A stretch of 64,000 nt of DNA from Sphingomonas koreensis (lineage in GTDB: Bacteria > Pseudomonadota > Alphaproteobacteria > Sphingomonadales > Sphingomonadaceae): positions 67,501 through 131,500 of the forward strand of contig RCZF01000002.1 of assembly GCA_006438735.1 (NCBI GenBank), in the 5' to 3' direction. A program made the translations under genes and the position numbers. Below, piece after piece: positions 10,761 through 19,281 of this stretch; position 1 is the stretch's first letter; each line of letters starts with the position of its first letter. Under the pieces are notes generated by a model, which did not search any database, was not told where the DNA came from, and saw only the letters and a list, made by a program, of their open reading frames with translations.

Positions 10761-11939
10761 TCAGGCCGCCGCCGAGCGCCCGGCTGACTCGACCAGCATT
10801 TCACGGCCGCCGCCGGCGCGTTTGGCGTTGTAAAGCGCAGCGTCGGCATCGGCGAGCACCTGATGCGGATCGGCGCCGACGGCCGATCCCAGCGCGATCC
10901 CGACGCTGGCACCGAGCGTGATGTCCTCCTCGGCGACTCCGGCGAACGGGCGGGCCAGTTCGGCAGCGATCCGCCGCGCCATCGCGCCCGCGACGGCGAC
11001 GTCGCGCCCCTGAATGAGCACGACGAATTCGTCGCCGCCCAGCCGGCAGGCGAAATGCCCGCCCGCCAGCGCCGCCATGCGCGCGCCGACTTCGATCAGC
11101 ACGCGGTCGCCGGCGGCGTGGCCGTGGCGATCGTTGACGACCTTGAACCCGTCGAGATCGACGAACAGCAGCGCCATGCCGGCATCGGCGCCGGGCTCGG
11201 CCGTGGCGCTGAAGCGATCCAGCGCGTCGATCAGCCCGGCGCGATTGGGCAGGCCGGTCAGCACGTCGGTCATCGCCAGCACGCGCGCGCGACGTTCGGC
11301 GCGCAGCATGGCGACGATCGAGCGGTGGTTCTGCAACGTCAGCGCCGCGGTGCCGGCGGCGACCAGCGCGAACTGGATCGCACCGATCGCGAAATCACCA
11401 TTGGCGGCGATCGCCACGGCAGCGCAGAACGGCACAGCGACCATCGCGATCGCCGGTATCGCCAATCGCGGCAATGCCGCCCAGCGCGTCGCCAGCCCGG
11501 CGATCAAGCCCATCATCGAGGCCGTTGCGATCATCGGCAAGGGCCGCGTCGCGAGCAGGAAAGTGGCGGTGCAGCCCGCCCCGAACACCATGAACACGAT
11601 GAAGGCGAGCAGCACCGTCATCCGCGAGATGCGATCGGGCATCGGCCTGCCGCCGAGCTGAAAGCGCAGCGCGACCGTCAGTCGCACGGCCAGCAGCGCG
11701 AGATCGGTGACGAACCACGCAGTCGCCCAGGGACGATCGGCGAGCACCATCGCGGCACCGCTCATCATCAGAATGCCGCCGCTCGATAACAGTAGCGACA
11801 GCGGCCGGAGCATGACGATCGCCATGATCTCGGGGCGAAACAATACGGCTTCCTCGGCGGTGAGCGCCGTAAACCAATCGAACAGGCGAAGCAGACGATC
11901 TCCCCGGTGCTTCAGGTCACATTGTTCGTATCGCGCCAT
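10761..11939 (-). CDS. Membrane-bound diguanylate cyclase (GGDEF)
   Basis: This enzyme makes cyclic di-GMP from two GTP. The start chosen is the ATG at 11939 (392 residues; GGGGGAG about 14 nt upstream). The N-terminal ~210 residues contain about six hydrophobic segments in pairs (e.g. LSLLLSSGGILMMSGAAMVL, MTVLLAFIVFMVFGAG, IGAIQFALVAAGTAAL) and form a membrane sensor of no recognised family. The C-terminal GGDEF domain begins near MTDVLTGLPNRAGL. It has an intact active site RLGGDEF (GGDEF about residues 301-305) and the VDLDGFKVVNDRHGH segment. No RxxD inhibitory site precedes GGDEF, so feedback inhibition is probably absent. It lies between two ferritin-like gene pairs and is bounded by hairpins on both sides. 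Confidence 0.92.
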   Translation of the reverse strand: MARYEQCDLKHRGDRLLRLFDWFTALTAEEAVLFRPEIMAIVMLRPLSLLLSSGGILMMSGAAMVLADRPWATAWFVTDLALLAVRLTVALRFQLGGRPMPDRISRMTVLLAFIVFMVFGAGCTATFLLATRPLPMIATASMMGLIAGLATRWAALPRLAIPAIAMVAVPFCAAVAIAANGDFAIGAIQFALVAAGTAALTLQNHRSIVAMLRAERRARVLAMTDVLTGLPNRAGLIDALDRFSATAEPGADAGMALLFVDLDGFKVVNDRHGHAAGDRVLIEVGARMAALAGGHFACRLGGDEFVVLIQGRDVAVAGAMARRIAAELARPFAGVAEEDITLGASVGIALGSAVGADPHQVLADADAALYNAKRAGGGREMLVESAGRSAAA

Positions 11940-12045
11940 GATTGGCCGCACTCCCCCGATGTGGCCGCCGGATCGTATCGCTACAGAGTTACCAAAGCCC
12001 TGCGACGGCGTTCTTTTTCGCAAATTTTTTGGCGTCGAACGCGAA

Positions 12046-12077
12046 CGGGGGCCCGTCGCTGCTGCGACGGACCCCCG
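12046..12077 (-). terminator. Strong hairpin terminator after ferritin-like gene at 12101
   Basis: A 14-bp stem with one mismatch (CGGGGGCCCGTCGC paired with GCGACGGACCCCCG) and a 4-nt loop lies 24 nt past the stop of copy A2. The U-run is displaced, so it may act with Rho or as an mRNA 3' end barrier. It separates the B2-A2 unit from the diguanylate cyclase gene. Confidence 0.6.
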
Positions 12078-12100
12078 CGTTGTCCCCGACGACCCGAGGA

Positions 12101-13123
12101 TTAGCCGTTGGCGCCGCTCGTATTGAGCGTGCCGTTGACGCCAGCCGGGAAGAAGCCGCCCATCGCGACCGCCGCCGGGTTGAGATAGACGATATTGAGC
12201 ACCTGATCGTAGCCGCGGCTGAACGCTATGCCATTGTCGTCGGTCGGCACCAGATTGGATGCGCCGTTGCTCGCCGTAGCGATGCCCTGATCATCATCGA
12301 CCGTTCCGTCGAGGCTGTCGCGCGCGTCGGAAATCTTGCCGGCGTTCGTGATCAGCGCGGGTGTATCGATGCCCTTGCGGTAGAGCACTGTGCGTACCAG
12401 GCCGGCATGATAGGCTTCCGCCGCAAGTATACCCGCCGCCGCCTCGAGATAGGTCGCGTTGCTGATCAGCGGCGCAGCGCCCTTATACGCCGTAACGCCG
12501 ACATCTTCGAAAATGAACGCGCCGAGCAGGAAATTCTCGTCGCTGGCGTAAGGATCGAAGGTCTGGCCCGATGTGATGACGCCGGCAGCGATCGCCGCTG
12601 ACGTGAACGCGCCACCGGCGCTGATGTCGATCGCCGGCTGGGCGACCGCCGCGCTGCTGAGCGCCGACCGCAGGAAGGCGACATGGGCGATTTCGTCACC
12701 GGCGATCTCACGAGCATATTGCGCCACGATCGGATCGGTGAACGGAACCTTGGATCCGCCCTTGACCGCGCCTTGCGTGCCGGTGCCCGTCAGCATGTCG
12801 CTGGGAAGCCCGGTGCCGAAGGTCGCATAAGAATAGAATTGCGCCTCCAGATATTCCAGATTGAGCGCGAAATTGAGCACATCGGCATCACTCACCGCCG
12901 GTGTCGGGGTCGGCGTCGGGCTTGGCGACGGGCTCGGCGACGGTGACGGTGACGGGCTCGGCGTCGGCGAACTGCCCTTGTTATTATGGCCGCAGGCGCT
13001 GAGCAGCATCAGGCCACCAGCTGCCGCGGTTGCGCCGCCGGCGGCGCGGATGAACGAGCGGCGCTCGTCACGCCGCTTGGCGTTCGCTTCGAGGACTTTG
13101 ATAAGCGTGTCTTGATTATGCAT
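12101..13123 (-). CDS. Ferritin-like domain lipoprotein, desiccation-related family (copy A2)
   Basis: The 340-residue product parallels copy A1. It has a Tat-like motif ([11 protein letters not shown]), a lipobox (LLSAC, Cys about 44), then a Pro-Ser/Pro-Thr linker of about 25 residues, longer and more regular than in A1. The ferritin-like domain has all ligand candidates: [26 protein letters not shown] and EAYHAG. A C-terminal segment shared by all four paralogues ([30 protein letters not shown]) lies outside the four-helix core and is of unknown role. It has an AGGGAG ribosome-binding site. It lies 32 nt after copy B2 and should be co-transcribed with it from the stress-type promoter at 14191-14215. 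Confidence 0.85.
   Translation of the reverse strand: MHNQDTLIKVLEANAKRRDERRSFIRAAGGATAAAGGLMLLSACGHNNKGSSPTPSPSPSPSPSPSPSPTPTPTPAVSDADVLNFALNLEYLEAQFYSYATFGTGLPSDMLTGTGTQGAVKGGSKVPFTDPIVAQYAREIAGDEIAHVAFLRSALSSAAVAQPAIDISAGGAFTSAAIAAGVITSGQTFDPYASDENFLLGAFIFEDVGVTAYKGAAPLISNATYLEAAAGILAAEAYHAGLVRTVLYRKGIDTPALITNAGKISDARDSLDGTVDDDQGIATASNGASNLVPTDDNGIAFSRGYDQVLNIVYLNPAAVAMGGFFPAGVNGTLNTSGANG
12897..12975. repeat. Coding hexanucleotide tandem repeat, Pro/Ser linker
   Basis: Imperfect 6-bp units (GTCGGG, CTCGGC, GACGGT on the plus strand) encode the Pro-Ser/Pro-Thr linker of copy A2. The equivalent tract in copy A1 (9345-9428) differs in unit sequence and number, showing that the linker has changed since duplication. 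Confidence 0.75.
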
Positions 13124-13155
13124 GGGAGTTCTCCCTGAATTGGAACCGGATCGGT

Positions 13156-14160
13156 TTAATAGGTCGAACTGTCGCCGCTCATGGTGAGCGTGCCGTTCGT
13201 GCCGTTGGGGAAGAACCCTCCCTTGCTCGCCGCATCGGGCGTCAGATACGCGATGTTATGCACCTGCTCGACGGTGCGGCTGTAAGCCAGACCGTTTTCG
13301 TTGAGCGGTACGATGTTCGAGGCGTCGCCCGCGCTAGTGCTGACGGGCGAAATACCCTGATCGTCATCGGCAGCGACACCGATCACCGGATTATCGTCGG
13401 GCGCGCCGTCCAGGCTATCGCGCGCATCGGAGATCGCGTCCGCGCTGGTCCGCAGCGAAGGCGTATCGAGCCCCTTTGCGTAGAGCGTCGTGCGGATGAT
13501 CGAGGCGTGATAGGCCTCGACCGCGAGGATGCCGGCGGCCGCCTCGAGATAGGTCTTGTTGGTCAGAAGCGGCGCTGCGCCCTTATAAGCGGTGACGCCG
13601 ACATCTTCGAAGATGAATGCGCCGAGCAGGAAATTCTCGTCGCTTGCGTAGGGATCGAAGCGCTGACCCGCGCCGATCAGGCCGGCCGCACGCGCTGCGC
13701 TGCTGAAGGCGCCGTTCACGTTGCTGGAGATATCGATCGCCGGTTGCGCGATCGCCGCCGTGCCGAGCGCAGTGCGCAGGAATTTGACGTGGGCGACCTC
13801 GTCCTGCGCGATTTCACGCGCGTAAGCCATCACCACCGGATCGGTGAAATTGACCTTGCGTCCACCGATTACCGCGCCTTGCGTGCCGGTGCCGGTCTGC
13901 AATCCGCTCGAAAGGCCGGTCCCGTAAACCGCATAGGAATAGAATTGCGCCTCGAGGTATTCGAGATTGAGCGCAAAATTGAGCACATCGGCATCGGTGA
14001 CGGTGGCCGCCGTTGCGCGAGAAGAGAACGCCAGCGCCGATGCGCCGGCGGTGGCGACGGCAGCAGCGCCGAAAGCGGTCTTGAAAAATTCGCGGCGTTC
14101 GTTGCGCCGTTCGACGCGCGCATCGAGCGCCGTCATCAGGGTCTCGCTGGTATCCGTCAT
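13156..14160 (-). CDS. Ferritin-like domain exported protein, desiccation-related family (copy B2)
   Basis: The 334-residue product starts at the ATG at 14160 behind a GGGAGGAT site. It has the same N-terminal plan as copy B1: [16 protein letters not shown], then a Tat motif ([11 protein letters not shown]) and a cleavable Ala-rich stretch, with no lipobox. The four-helix ligand set is intact: [26 protein letters not shown] and EAYHAS. It is the first gene of the B2-A2 unit. Its upstream region carries a perfect GGAAC-N16-CGTT general-stress promoter about 31 nt before the start codon, so expression under EcfG during starvation, drying or osmotic stress is likely. Confidence 0.86.
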   Translation of the reverse strand: MTDTSETLMTALDARVERRNERREFFKTAFGAAAVATAGASALAFSSRATAATVTDADVLNFALNLEYLEAQFYSYAVYGTGLSSGLQTGTGTQGAVIGGRKVNFTDPVVMAYAREIAQDEVAHVKFLRTALGTAAIAQPAIDISSNVNGAFSSAARAAGLIGAGQRFDPYASDENFLLGAFIFEDVGVTAYKGAAPLLTNKTYLEAAAGILAVEAYHASIIRTTLYAKGLDTPSLRTSADAISDARDSLDGAPDDNPVIGVAADDDQGISPVSTSAGDASNIVPLNENGLAYSRTVEQVHNIAYLTPDAASKGGFFPNGTNGTLTMSGDSSTY

Positions 14161-14190
14161 CGGGTCATCCTCCCTTGTGGTGCCACGCCA

Positions 14191-14215
14191 AACGCCTGAA
14201 CTGAAAAGTTGTTCC
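14191..14215 (-). promoter_or_regulatory. EcfG-type general stress response promoter
   Basis: On the reverse strand GGAAC (14215-14211) and CGTT (14194-14191) are separated by exactly 16 nt, matching the consensus recognised by the alphaproteobacterial ECF sigma factor EcfG. The -10 element lies 30 nt before the ATG of copy B2, the expected geometry. It should drive the B2-A2 ferritin-like pair. Confidence 0.75.
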
Positions 14216-14434
14216 TGATCAACAATTTAAGCAATCTTCAGACGACAAGTCTCCAATCCCAGGAAGCGCGCCGAAGCGCGATTGCCCGGGGGGCGGCAAT
14301 CGGATCATTGTAATGGCGAGATACGCGGCCGCGATCTCCGCGGATGCGCGGACGCGAAAATTATCGGCGGCGGCAGAAGCATTTGGAAAAAACGCGGCTT
14401 CGCTTAGGGCCACGCCGCGTGTCCGTGCGGTCGT

Positions 14435-15295
14435 TTAGAAGGTGTAGGCGAGCCCGACGGCGCCGAGCCATTGGTTGGGCGAGCCGGCGACGCGCGTGAC
14501 CGGGCTATAGGAGAAGCCGTTGAGCAGCCGCGAATAGGTGCCGCCGGCGACGACCTTCAAGCCGTGCAGCAGATTGCCGGTAAGCGAATAAGTGACCGCC
14601 GCGCCGAGCGTATAGTTCTTCCATCCGCCACGCGCATTATAGATCGGCAGGCCACTGGCGATCGCGTCGTCGGGCGTGATGCCGAAATAGGTCTGCGCAT
14701 AGCCGCGCTCGACATGCTGCGCCGAAGCAAACAGCGCGATCGCGGCCTTGGGGCTCAGCGGCGTCAGATAATTGACCGAGGGCTGCCAGATGCCGCTGTC
14801 ATGCACGCCGCTGACGTCGTGGCGGTAGCTGACCGAGACCGAGAGCTTGTCATACGGGCTGGTGATCACGCCGGTCTTGCCGATGCCGATATAGCCGCCG
14901 AGCTCGATCGCGGTATTGCGCTCGGGCAGCGCGGCGACGCTCGGATCATCGATGCTCTTGTGATTAGTGCGATCGAAATTGATCACCGCGACCGGCCCGA
15001 GCTGGAAATCGATGCCGGGCCCAGGCTTGTTGGGAATCAAATCGACGCTGGCGCGGTTGCCGACCACCGAGAAGCTGAATCCCGAAATCGAGCCGAGCGC
15101 GGCCGGACCGGGGACGAGGCGATAATGATCCGAGCCTTCGTAATCGGGGACATAAGCGGCCGCGCCGCCGATCGTGACCGAATCGCCACCGACGTCGAAC
15201 TGGCCGTTGTTGGCCTGGCTGCCGCCATCCTGCGCGAACGCGGGCGACGCAGCTGCGAGGAAAGAGGCGGCGAATAAGGGAACGATGCGATGCAC
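14435..15295 (-). CDS. MipA/OmpV family outer-membrane protein
   Basis: The start is the GTG at 15295, with GGAG 8 nt upstream, giving 286 residues. This places a clean signal peptide at the N-terminus (HRIVPLFAASFLAAASPAFA). The mature protein consists of alternating polar/hydrophobic strands ending in the aromatic residue of LGAVGLAYTF, the usual outer-membrane insertion signal. Family-typical segments are GGAAAYVPDYEGSD near the N-terminus and LSVSVSYRHDVSGVH in the middle. MipA-type proteins are 10-12 strand barrels linked to scaffolding of murein hydrolases, but many homologues have no assigned role. It is a separate unit from the ferritin-like genes, with 274 nt between. Confidence 0.85.
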   Translation of the reverse strand: MHRIVPLFAASFLAAASPAFAQDGGSQANNGQFDVGGDSVTIGGAAAYVPDYEGSDHYRLVPGPAALGSISGFSFSVVGNRASVDLIPNKPGPGIDFQLGPVAVINFDRTNHKSIDDPSVAALPERNTAIELGGYIGIGKTGVITSPYDKLSVSVSYRHDVSGVHDSGIWQPSVNYLTPLSPKAAIALFASAQHVERGYAQTYFGITPDDAIASGLPIYNARGGWKNYTLGAAVTYSLTGNLLHGLKVVAGGTYSRLLNGFSYSPVTRVAGSPNQWLGAVGLAYTF

Positions 15296-15366
15296 GGGCG
15301 ACTCCGGGAGAAAAAGGTTACAGCCCCGAAACGCAATTTTGGGGCTTTGGCTCCATCGCCACACGA

Positions 15367-15771
15367 TCACAGCAGATAATGCATCTGCACCTGTTGCGCT
15401 GCAGCATCACTGTCGATGGTGAAGCGTGCCGCCGCGAAGCGCGGCGCGCCGAAGCCGATCGGCGGATTGCGAGAAAAGCCGAACCCCTCCCGGGGGATGC
15501 CGGCGAAGCGATCGAGCTTGGCGTTGTCGTTTTCGTCATGGATCACCGCCACCGCATAATCGCCGTGCGGCAGCCCGGTGAAGCTGATGTCGTGCACGTC
15601 GGCGGGGACGGTGCGCGTCTCTGCGCGGGCATCGTCGACGCAGCCGGGGAAATTGGCGGGATCGCCGGTCAGGCAAAGCCGGACGACGCCCTTGGCCGAT
15701 CGCAAGCCGCCGATCGCAACCGTAAGATCAGCCGTCGGCGCGGCACCCGGCAGCACCGCGACCACCAGCAT
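15367..15771 (-). CDS. DUF2141 domain exported protein in carotenoid locus
   Basis: The DUF2141 domain is clear: LTVAIGGLRSAKGVVRLCL at the start, then FTGLPHGDYAVAVIHDENDN and GFGFSRNPPIGFGAPRF near the end. The fold is a small Ig-like/prealbumin-like exported domain of unknown function. The start is uncertain. The ATG at 15771 gives 134 residues with a short signal; TTG 15783 would restore basic residues, and ATG 15879, which has an AGGTG site, gives 170. All options overlap the end of the sterol-desaturase-like gene, by 44 to 152 nt. DUF2141 genes recur beside carotenoid genes in sphingomonads; whether they act on carotenoids is unknown. Confidence 0.8.
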   Translation of the reverse strand: MLVVAVLPGAAPTADLTVAIGGLRSAKGVVRLCLTGDPANFPGCVDDARAETRTVPADVHDISFTGLPHGDYAVAVIHDENDNAKLDRFAGIPREGFGFSRNPPIGFGAPRFAAARFTIDSDAAAQQVQMHYLL

Positions 15772-16534
15772 CGCTGCGCCCAACCGCCTCAGAAACCGCT
15801 GCCCCGGGCCGATCGCGAAAGGCGCCGATTCCGGCGTCGGTGCCGCACAGCCGGTCCCAGAAACGGAAATAAAGCCCATAATTGCACCTGTAGCGTTCGT
15901 GATGCCGCTGATGATGGCTAGCGGTGATCAGCCATCCGCCCATTGGACCGCGCCAGATGAATGCAGGGAAAACCTCCCAGCCCATGTGGTTGGTCACTCC
16001 CATAACCGTCATTACCGTCAGCACAAGGCCAAGTGCGGCGATATGGATCGGGATCAGGAACACGAGCAGCGGAATGACGAACGCGCCGGTCAGCGCCTCC
16101 AACGGGTGAAACGCCATTGCCGCCCAGGCGGTCGGCGGTCGGCTGGCGTGGTGGACGGCATGCGCCATGCGGAATGGCTTGGGTCGATGCATCCAGCGGT
16201 GGCTCCAGTAGAACCAGCTATCGTGCGCGAACAGATAGAGGAATGCCGACAGCGGCCAATACCACAAGGGGAAGGCGTGCACGTCGCGGTAGATAAGCGT
16301 CCAGCCCCGATTGGCCCAACCCCAGGCGACCACCCCGGCAGGGATGCCGTAGATCGCCGCCGAGGCGAGACTCCAGCCGATCTCGCGGCGCATCTGCTTG
16401 TCGAGCCCGAGATAAAGGCCCGGGTGACGCAGCCGCGTGGCTAGAGCGAAACCGCCGCTGGTGGCGAGATAGCGCAGGCCGACGATCACCGTCATCGCGG
16501 CGGCTGACAGGATGATGGCGAGCACGACCGGCAT
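15728..16534 (-). CDS. Sterol desaturase/fatty-acid hydroxylase family protein, candidate carotenoid hydroxylase
   Basis: The 268-residue membrane protein (ATG at 16534, GAGAGG site) has the three histidine clusters of the non-haem di-iron hydroxylase superfamily: HDSWFYWSHRWMH, HAVHHAS and HHQRHHERY. Hydrophobic segments precede and separate the clusters. It is longer than typical CrtZ beta-carotene hydroxylases (about 160-175 residues), so I do not call it crtZ. Adjacent, divergent crtY and the crt genes beyond it make a carotenoid ring hydroxylase the best guess; a sterol or lipid hydroxylase is the alternative. The last ~35 residues (after FWDRLCGTD) are Gly/Ala/Arg-rich and overlap the DUF2141 gene, so they may be a non-conserved tail. 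Confidence 0.85.
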   Translation of the reverse strand: MPVVLAIILSAAAMTVIVGLRYLATSGGFALATRLRHPGLYLGLDKQMRREIGWSLASAAIYGIPAGVVAWGWANRGWTLIYRDVHAFPLWYWPLSAFLYLFAHDSWFYWSHRWMHRPKPFRMAHAVHHASRPPTAWAAMAFHPLEALTGAFVIPLLVFLIPIHIAALGLVLTVMTVMGVTNHMGWEVFPAFIWRGPMGGWLITASHHQRHHERYRCNYGLYFRFWDRLCGTDAGIGAFRDRPGAAVSEAVGRSDAGGRGAAGCRADG

Positions 16535-16620
16535 CACGCCTCTCTACGCGCCCGGCGGGCGCGATCAAAGCGCGATGCGAAAGGGTTCGCGGCGCGCGAC
16601 AAATACGCTAGGCGCACGCC

Positions 16621-17802
16621 ATGGCGGCGACGATCCCTTGCGACCTCGCGATCGTCGGCGGCGGGCTGGCCGGCGGCCTGATCGCGCTTGCGCTTGCCGA
16701 AATGCGCCCCAGCCTCGACGTGCGGCTGATCGATGGCGGCGCAACGATCGGCGGCAATCATCTGTGGTCGTTCTTCGCCAGCGATATCGGCCCGGCCGAC
16801 CTATGGATCGTCGAACCGCTGATCGGCCACCGCTGGCGCGGCTACGACATCGCCTTTCCGGCGCATCGCCGCACGCTCGACACGCGCTATTTCTCGATCG
16901 AATCGGAGCGGCTCGACGCGGTGGTGCGCGAGAAGCTCCCCGCCAAGGCGCTGATGCTGAACTGCAAGGTGCTCGCCGCGAGCGCCACCAGCGTGGTGCT
17001 GGCCGACGGCGGCCGGATCGAGGCGGGCGGCGTGATCGATTGCCGCGGAATGGGCGATCCGACGACGCTCGAGATCGGCTGGCAGAAATTCGTCGGGCGC
17101 GAGCTGGAACTGGCGCGCGATCACGATCTGTCGCAACCGATGGTGATGGACGCGACGGTCGAGCAGATCGACGGCTATCGTTTCGTCTACGCATTGCCGT
17201 TCGGCGCGCGGCGCGTGTTCGTCGAGGACACCTATTACAGCGATACGCCCGATCTCGATCGCGGCGCGCCGGGCGGCAATACCGATCCGCTGGGCGATCG
17301 CATCGCTGCTTATGTCGCCGCTCGCGGCTGGCAGGCGAGCACGGTAATTCGCGAGGAATCGGGCGCGCTGCCGGTCGTGCTCGACGGCGATTTCGAGGCT
17401 TATTGGCGATCGGGCGGGCGGCAGGTGGCGAAGGCCGGCATGCGCGCCGGCCTGTTTCACCCGACCACCGGCTATTCGCTGCCCGATGCGGTACGCACCG
17501 CCGCGCTGATCGCCCGGCAACGCGATTATTCGGGTGCGGCGCTCCACGATCTGACGCATGATTACGCCGCCAAGATGTGGCAATCGCGGGGTTTCTACCG
17601 GCTGCTCGATCGCATGCTGTTCCGCGCCGCCGAGCCCGATCAGCGCTATCGCATTCTCGAACGGTTTTATCGGCTCAATCCTGCCCTTATAGGGCGCTTC
17701 TATGCGGGGCGCTCGACGCTGAGTGACAAGATGCGTGTTCTGATCGGCAAGCCGCCGGTGCCGATTGGTCGCGCGGTCTCCGCGATCCTGGGAGCCAAGT
17801 GA
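16621..17802 (+). CDS. crtY: Lycopene beta-cyclase CrtY
   Basis: CrtY closes beta-ionone rings at both ends of lycopene to give beta-carotene. The 393-residue length is normal for the bacterial CrtY class. The N-terminus has the FAD-binding dinucleotide motif LAIVGGGLAGGLIALAL, followed by the family segment GGNHLWSFF. The central region has DCRGMG and the conserved LPFGARRVFVEDTYYSD. Near the C-terminus AGLFHPTTGYSLPDAV is the FAD-closing motif. The stop overlaps the crtI start (TGATG), so the two are translationally coupled. The gene is divergent from the sterol-desaturase-like gene 86 nt away. Confidence 0.95.
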   Translation: MAATIPCDLAIVGGGLAGGLIALALAEMRPSLDVRLIDGGATIGGNHLWSFFASDIGPADLWIVEPLIGHRWRGYDIAFPAHRRTLDTRYFSIESERLDAVVREKLPAKALMLNCKVLAASATSVVLADGGRIEAGGVIDCRGMGDPTTLEIGWQKFVGRELELARDHDLSQPMVMDATVEQIDGYRFVYALPFGARRVFVEDTYYSDTPDLDRGAPGGNTDPLGDRIAAYVAARGWQASTVIREESGALPVVLDGDFEAYWRSGGRQVAKAGMRAGLFHPTTGYSLPDAVRTAALIARQRDYSGAALHDLTHDYAAKMWQSRGFYRLLDRMLFRAAEPDQRYRILERFYRLNPALIGRFYAGRSTLSDKMRVLIGKPPVPIGRAVSAILGAK

Positions 17803-19280
17803 TGAAGCGCGCAATCGTGATCGGTTCGGGGTTCGGCGGCCTGGCGCTGGCGATCCGGCTGCAATCGGCCGGCGTCGAGACGACCATCCTCGAATCGCGC
17901 GACAAGCCCGGCGGCCGCGCCTATTTCTGGGAAAAGGACGGCTTCACCTTCGATGCCGGGCCGACGGTGATCACCGATCCCGATTGCCTCAAGCAGCTCT
18001 GGGCGCTCAGCGGCCGCGACATGGCCGACGACGTCACGCTCGAGCCGGTGACGCCTTTCTATCGGCTCAACTGGCCCGACGGTACCAATTTCGATTATTC
18101 GAACGACGACGCCAAGCTCGTCACCGAGATCGCCCGGCTCAACCCCGACGACGTTGCCGGCTACCGCGATTTCCTCGATTACGCGGCGGGCGTTTACGAG
18201 GAAGGCTATGTCAAGCTCGGCCATGTCGCGTTCCTCGACTTCGCGTCGATGATCAAGGCGGCACCGGCGCTGGCCAAATACCAGGCCTGGCGATCGGTCT
18301 ATTCGATCGTCGCCAAGTTCGTGCAGAACGAGAAATTGCGCCAGGCGCTGTCGTTCCACACGTTGCTGGTCGGCGGCAATCCGATGACGACCAGCGCGAT
18401 CTACGCGCTGATCCACAAGCTCGAACGCGACGGCGGCGTGTGGTTTGCCAAGGGCGGCACCAATCGGCTGATCGCGGGGATGGTGACGCATTTCGAACGG
18501 TTGGGCGGCGTGCTCCGGCTCGGCGATCCGGTCACTTCGATCGACACGCTGGGCGACCGCGCGACCGGCGTCACGACCGCGAGCGGCTGGCACGGCGAGG
18601 CCGATGCTGTGGCGTCGAATGCCGATATCATGCACAGCTACCGCGATCTGCTCGGCGGCTCGCGCAGCGCGCAGCGGACGCGCGCAAAGCTGGAGCGGAA
18701 ATCCTATTCGCCGTCGCTGTTCGTCGCCCATTTCGGCATCAAGGGGACGTGGCCGGGCATTCCCCACCACATGATCCTGTTCGGCCCGCGCTATCAGGGG
18801 CTGCTCGCCGACATCTACGATCACGGCGTGCTGAGTGAGGATTTCTCGCTGTATCTCCATCACCCGACCGTGACCGATCCGGCGATGGCGCCGCCCGGGC
18901 ACTCGACCTTCTACGCGCTCGCCCCGGTGCCGCACATGGGCAAGTTCCCGGTGGATTGGGACGAGATCGGCCCGATCCTCGAAAAGCGCATCCTCGACGA
19001 GGTCGGCCGGCGGCTGATCCCCGACATCCACGAGCGGATCGTGACCAAGTTCAGCTACGCCCCGAACGATTTCGCCACCGACCTCAATGCGCATCTCGGC
19101 AGCGCCTTCAGCCTCGAGCCGACGTTGCTGCAAAGCGCCTATTTCCGCGTCCACAACCGCGATCCCAACATTCCCAACCTCTATTTCGTCGGCGCGGGCA
19201 CGCATCCCGGCGCGGGCATTCCAGGCGTGGTGGGATCGGCCAAGGCGACCGCCGCATTGATGCTCGATCCCAAGCAATAG
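17802..19280 (+). CDS. crtI: Phytoene desaturase CrtI
   Basis: CrtI introduces four double bonds into phytoene to give lycopene, using FAD. The chosen start is the ATG at 17802, overlapping the crtY stop, with GGGAG upstream; 492 residues. The N-terminal Rossmann motif is IGSGFGGLALAIRL, followed by the carotenoid-oxidoreductase segment PGGRAYFWEKDGFTFDAGPT. The C-terminal signature is FVGAGTHPGAGIPGV. Together with crtY and crtB it completes phytoene to beta-carotene. No crtE is present in the window, so geranylgeranyl diphosphate must come from elsewhere in the genome. Confidence 0.96.
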   Translation: MKRAIVIGSGFGGLALAIRLQSAGVETTILESRDKPGGRAYFWEKDGFTFDAGPTVITDPDCLKQLWALSGRDMADDVTLEPVTPFYRLNWPDGTNFDYSNDDAKLVTEIARLNPDDVAGYRDFLDYAAGVYEEGYVKLGHVAFLDFASMIKAAPALAKYQAWRSVYSIVAKFVQNEKLRQALSFHTLLVGGNPMTTSAIYALIHKLERDGGVWFAKGGTNRLIAGMVTHFERLGGVLRLGDPVTSIDTLGDRATGVTTASGWHGEADAVASNADIMHSYRDLLGGSRSAQRTRAKLERKSYSPSLFVAHFGIKGTWPGIPHHMILFGPRYQGLLADIYDHGVLSEDFSLYLHHPTVTDPAMAPPGHSTFYALAPVPHMGKFPVDWDEIGPILEKRILDEVGRRLIPDIHERIVTKFSYAPNDFATDLNAHLGSAFSLEPTLLQSAYFRVHNRDPNIPNLYFVGAGTHPGAGIPGVVGSAKATAALMLDPKQ

Positions 19281-19281
19281 A

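Noticed and set aside
12897..12975. Possible CRISPR-like or structural repeat array
   Set aside because: The units are 6 bp, in frame and inside a coding region; they encode a Pro-Ser linker.
15728..16534. Calling the sterol-desaturase-like gene crtZ or crtG
   Set aside because: The His boxes fit the superfamily, but the length does not fit CrtZ, and CrtG identity cannot be judged by eye.
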